From assembly GCA_046327915.1 (NCBI GenBank), contig JAXLXO010000021.1, positions 79,311 through 143,310 of the forward strand: 64,000 nt of DNA, written 5' to 3'. This document shows positions 61,349 through 64,000 of this stretch, one piece after another (positions within the stretch are counted from its first letter, which is position 1; each line of letters starts with the position of its first letter). The notes under the pieces are model-generated. The model saw nothing but the letters and a program-made list of their open reading frames with translations, had not been told where the DNA came from and did no database searches. The stretch comes from VGTK01 sp046327915 (GTDB lineage Bacteria > Desulfobacterota > Binatia > UBA12015). The position numbers and the translations under genes are program-made.

Positions 61349-63919
61349 TCACGGCACCGCGCTGCCGTCGAAGAACGTCAGCGCCTTCGCGTATGCGTCG
61401 ACGCCGACCACCGCGCCGATCTTCCGTCCCTCGAAGTCGTCGGCGCGCACGTGGATGCCGCTCCACAGGCGCGAGATGCCGGCCTGGTCCGCGGCGTCGT
61501 AGTACGTCGCCCACTGCAGCGGCGTGTCCTGCGTGGGGCCCTTCTCGGGCGGCAGGAAGACGTTCGCCGGGGCGACGAACTCGCCTAGGCCGCCGGGGAA
61601 GTACTCGTCGCCGGTGAGCAGCGTCATGACCTCCGCGCTCGCGCGGCTGAAGGTGCTGTGCCCCGACGTGAACCCCGCAAACGCCGGCGAGACGAAGGTG
61701 TTCTTCTGGAACGCGACCCAGAGCTTCGCGCGGATCCAGCCGATGCCACCGACCTGTGTGCGCGGGTCCGCCGGCTCCCCCTTCCAGCCACGCACCGCGA
61801 TCTCGCCCACGAAGGCCGCGAGGTGCTCGTGCCGCTCGCCCGGCGCGCTGCTCTCGGCGGTGATGACCTCGATCAGCCCGGGCACCAGCGGCAGCCCATC
61901 GGGATGGTACGACGGTCCGAGCGGGTCCGACGACTGTCCGAGTCCGCCCATGTAGCGGATCATCGAGATCGGCCGCACGGAGTCGTGGATGCGCTTCTGC
62001 TCCCAGCAGGCGATCGCCGCGTCGTGCGTCGCCCCGTTGAGCGCGAAGTACACCTTGACGTCCCACTCGAGATCGTCGAGCGCGGGTCCCGCTCCGCCGA
62101 TCCGCTTCTCGAAGCCGGGGTGATCGGCGACCTCGTTCGCGATCACGTTCCAGTGGCCCGGCGGTGTCTCGGAGTGCGGGCCGTCCGCCCAGAACATCCC
62201 GAGCGTGCGGTAGAAGTCCTGACGCTTGACGAGGTTCGGTGCGTAGGGCTGCCCGGTGACGGGATTGAGCGGCCGACCCGTGCCGTCGTTGGCGCCCAGC
62301 GTGTTGTTGCCCATCGCGGCGGGCGACGCGTCGATCACCGTGTCGTCGGTGGTGTCGAGCAGGCTCTGCTTGACGATCAGCTCGACCGCGGAGTCCTTGA
62401 ACTCCGCGTTGGTCGCCGGATCCTCGATGGTCGGCGGCGGGATCGCGTCGGCGTACGGCGCGCCGGGGGCTGGCCGCTGCAGCGCGAACGGCACCACGTT
62501 CGACCACTGCGAGCCGATGAACACCTGCACGCCGCCGGGAATCGGCACGCCGTTCTGGCCGATCTGGACGTCGAGAGCGAGCGGCTGCCAGTGGCTCGGT
62601 GCCGCCATCACGGTGCCGGGGTTCTTGACGATCATCGGCTCGTTGAGCGCCATGTACGTGGGGTCGTCGTAGTCGGTCTGCTCGCGCGCGCCGTCGACGA
62701 GGCCGTACGCAATGACCTCGGCGCCGATCGCGTTGCCGAGCGCGGCCGGCGATGCGCCGGTCGTGTCGGCGAAGCCCTTGTCGTAGCCGAGCTCGTACAG
62801 CAGCGCGTCGAACCGCGGCAGCACGACGGACGCCCCGGGCGAGCCCGCGAAGCGGTGGCGCAGCACGCGGTAGGCCGCGAAGCTGACCGCGGCGTCTCGT
62901 GCGGCGGCGACGTCGCCGCCGGGCGCGCTCGCACGCGACGCGTGCAGGTACATGTCCGCGGTGCCGTCGTACGAAGCCCACGCGTCCCACATCGCGATCG
63001 AGGTGTGCCACAGGTTGCGTGCGTGCACCGTCGGACGCGGGGTGTCGCGGCGGATGGCCTCGAGCAGCTGCTCGTCCCACAGCCGTGCAACGGAGTGCTC
63101 CTGCGCGGGGCGCTCGCCGCAGTACGCCGTGGCGATGCCGTCCTCGAAGCGGTGGCACGCGACGCCGGTGCCCTGCGCGGCGTCGAGCCCCGTGCACACG
63201 TCGCAGTGCACGCGCGGCTCGACGCACGTGCCGAGCGTGCTCGCGGGATCCCCCGCGCATGCGCCGGGGAACGCCGACGCGACCGCTTCGCCGTCGCACG
63301 TGCGGGCCGCGTCCGCGTTCACGTCGGTGACGACGCGCGCCACGCGCCGGCGCGGATCGGCGTCGATGCACGCCGCGAGATCGGACGCGGCGTCCGCACC
63401 GTCGGCGAGCGCGCTCTCCGTGCAGCGGTTGAACTCGCGCAGCTTCGCGCTCGCGATGCGGCCCAGGCCGCGCACGACCGTCACCTGGCACGCCGCGCGC
63501 CGGGCGTCGCCGGCGCTCGCGCCGAGCACGGACGCCGCGTCGGGTCCGAACACCGCGCGCACCTGGAAGAGGCCGTCGATCAGGTGGTTGACGGCCGCCG
63601 CGTCGCGCGGGCCGAACGGCGGCGGCCCGACGCACCAGCGCGCTTCCGCGACCTCGGTGGTGACGCGCGCCTGCGCGATGCGGCCGTCCGCATCGGCGAG
63701 CGCGCACTGCTCGAGCGTCTGCCCGGCGGGCAGGCGTCCGCGCACGGCGCGGCGCGCGCAGCGCAGCAGCTCGCGCGTGGTGACCTCCGCGACGCGCGCC
63801 CCCGCGCGGTTCAGCTCGGTGATGCAGCGGCGCTGATCGGCGGTCGGCGGTGCGGCGTCGGCGCCGGCGGCGAGCGTGAGCCAGCCGAGGAGCAGGAACA
63901 CGGTGGTGCTGTGCTTCAT
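61349..63919 (-). CDS. Secreted Cys-rich module plus vanadium-dependent haloperoxidase-like (PAP2) protein
   Basis: An 856-residue exported protein; ATG 63919 has a GAGGATTCC site. Residues 30-270 are the cysteine module shared with the product at 815-2143 (14 Cys). The C-terminal part has all vanadate/phosphate-site motifs of the haloperoxidase/acid phosphatase superfamily: K642 with RP at 649-650 (K-x6-RP), SGH (752-754) and SRLWSGIHVRAD (816-827, SR-x5-H-x3-D). The PAP2 helices lie between about 270 and 850. Such enzymes oxidise halides or remove phosphate; I cannot say which, as the metal ligand context fits both. Signal peptide MKHSTTVFLLLGWLTLAAGA. Confidence 0.88.
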   Translation of the reverse strand: MKHSTTVFLLLGWLTLAAGADAAPPTADQRRCITELNRAGARVAEVTTRELLRCARRAVRGRLPAGQTLEQCALADADGRIAQARVTTEVAEARWCVGPPPFGPRDAAAVNHLIDGLFQVRAVFGPDAASVLGASAGDARRAACQVTVVRGLGRIASAKLREFNRCTESALADGADAASDLAACIDADPRRRVARVVTDVNADAARTCDGEAVASAFPGACAGDPASTLGTCVEPRVHCDVCTGLDAAQGTGVACHRFEDGIATAYCGERPAQEHSVARLWDEQLLEAIRRDTPRPTVHARNLWHTSIAMWDAWASYDGTADMYLHASRASAPGGDVAAARDAAVSFAAYRVLRHRFAGSPGASVVLPRFDALLYELGYDKGFADTTGASPAALGNAIGAEVIAYGLVDGAREQTDYDDPTYMALNEPMIVKNPGTVMAAPSHWQPLALDVQIGQNGVPIPGGVQVFIGSQWSNVVPFALQRPAPGAPYADAIPPPTIEDPATNAEFKDSAVELIVKQSLLDTTDDTVIDASPAAMGNNTLGANDGTGRPLNPVTGQPYAPNLVKRQDFYRTLGMFWADGPHSETPPGHWNVIANEVADHPGFEKRIGGAGPALDDLEWDVKVYFALNGATHDAAIACWEQKRIHDSVRPISMIRYMGGLGQSSDPLGPSYHPDGLPLVPGLIEVITAESSAPGERHEHLAAFVGEIAVRGWKGEPADPRTQVGGIGWIRAKLWVAFQKNTFVSPAFAGFTSGHSTFSRASAEVMTLLTGDEYFPGGLGEFVAPANVFLPPEKGPTQDTPLQWATYYDAADQAGISRLWSGIHVRADDFEGRKIGAVVGVDAYAKALTFFDGSAVP

Positions 63920-63963
63920 GTGGAATCCTCGCGTGAGCACGCACCGCGGCGGGTGCCGGACGT

Positions 63964-64000
63964 GGGGGGGGGGGGGGCCGCGCCCCCCCCCCCCCCCCCC
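63964..64000. other. Homopolymer contig end
   Basis: Fourteen G, CCGCG, then eighteen C at the right edge. This could fold as a GC hairpin, but such G/C runs at a contig end most often come from sequencing or assembly failure. Confidence 0.8.

Noticed and set aside
1..64000. CRISPR arrays or integrase-linked islands
   Set aside because: No regular short repeats, no recombinase or transposase motifs and no tRNA attachment site seen.

Overview
This is a GC-rich (about 70% by eye), gene-dense bacterial chromosome fragment. It has no rRNA, tRNA, CRISPR array, phage or insertion sequence that I can find. Evidence for a free-living Gram-negative with a busy cell surface includes lipoprotein signals, an OmpA-family porin, many secreted cysteine-rich proteins with Pro/Thr linkers or thrombospondin type 3 repeats, and c-type cytochromes. 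FG-GAP repeats, DUF1254/DUF1214 and DUF3237 proteins, an F420-type nitroreductase, acyl-CoA ligases, sulfotransferases and a large Ser/Thr kinase complete the picture. This mix recalls uncultured Binatota or other deltaproteobacterial and myxobacterial-like lineages. That placement is inference: no marker gene in the window settles it. The right edge is a G-run followed by a C-run, which looks like a contig end.

Layout. 1-6.9 kb: a truncated lipoprotein; a secreted Cys-rich protein with a C-terminal lectin-like domain; an FG-GAP protein; then two tandem di-haem oxidoreductases on the minus strand. 6.9-10.6 kb: a TetR regulator and a secreted beta-propeller in the same minus-strand run, with a cytochrome P450 divergent. 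10.6-23.9 kb: a SWIM-SNF2 helicase, a FAD desaturase-like oxidoreductase, a DUF3237 protein, a 1245-residue kinase/AAA/TPR protein, a haem-binding lipoprotein and an OmpA-family protein. 24-36.2 kb: mostly exported proteins of unknown role (tandem beta repeats with Cys-rich tail, an FGE-like lipoprotein, PPC-like and RTX-repeat proteins) around a DUF35-thiolase pair, a metallophosphoesterase and ppnP. 36.3-45.2 kb: two AMP-forming acyl-CoA ligases, a GT-C glycosyltransferase, a GNAT, a polysaccharide deacetylase, an MprF-C-like protein and an SDR. 45.4-57.9 kb: a copper-monooxygenase/cytochrome lipoprotein, a hot-dog protein and a sulfotransferase. The same stretch holds two VOC-GFA gene pairs, a di-iron beta-lactamase-fold protein, DUF1254, a methyltransferase, map and a GST. 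58-63.9 kb: a minus-strand operon (SRPBCC-F420 reductase fusion, DUF1214, sulfotransferase) and a vanadium-haloperoxidase-like secreted protein.

The likely metabolic theme is oxidation and activation of hydrophobic substrates: P450, acyl-CoA ligases, thiolase/DUF35, hot-dog enzyme, SDR and di-haem proteins. Glutathione-linked detoxification (GFA, VOC, GST) is a second theme. The strongest unexplained signal is an exported cysteine module with nearly identical Cys spacing in two otherwise unrelated proteins at opposite ends of the window (815-2143 and 61349-63919). One carries a lectin-like tail and the other a vanadium-haloperoxidase domain. Most transcription-unit ends carry long perfect GC-rich stem-loops without U-tracts.
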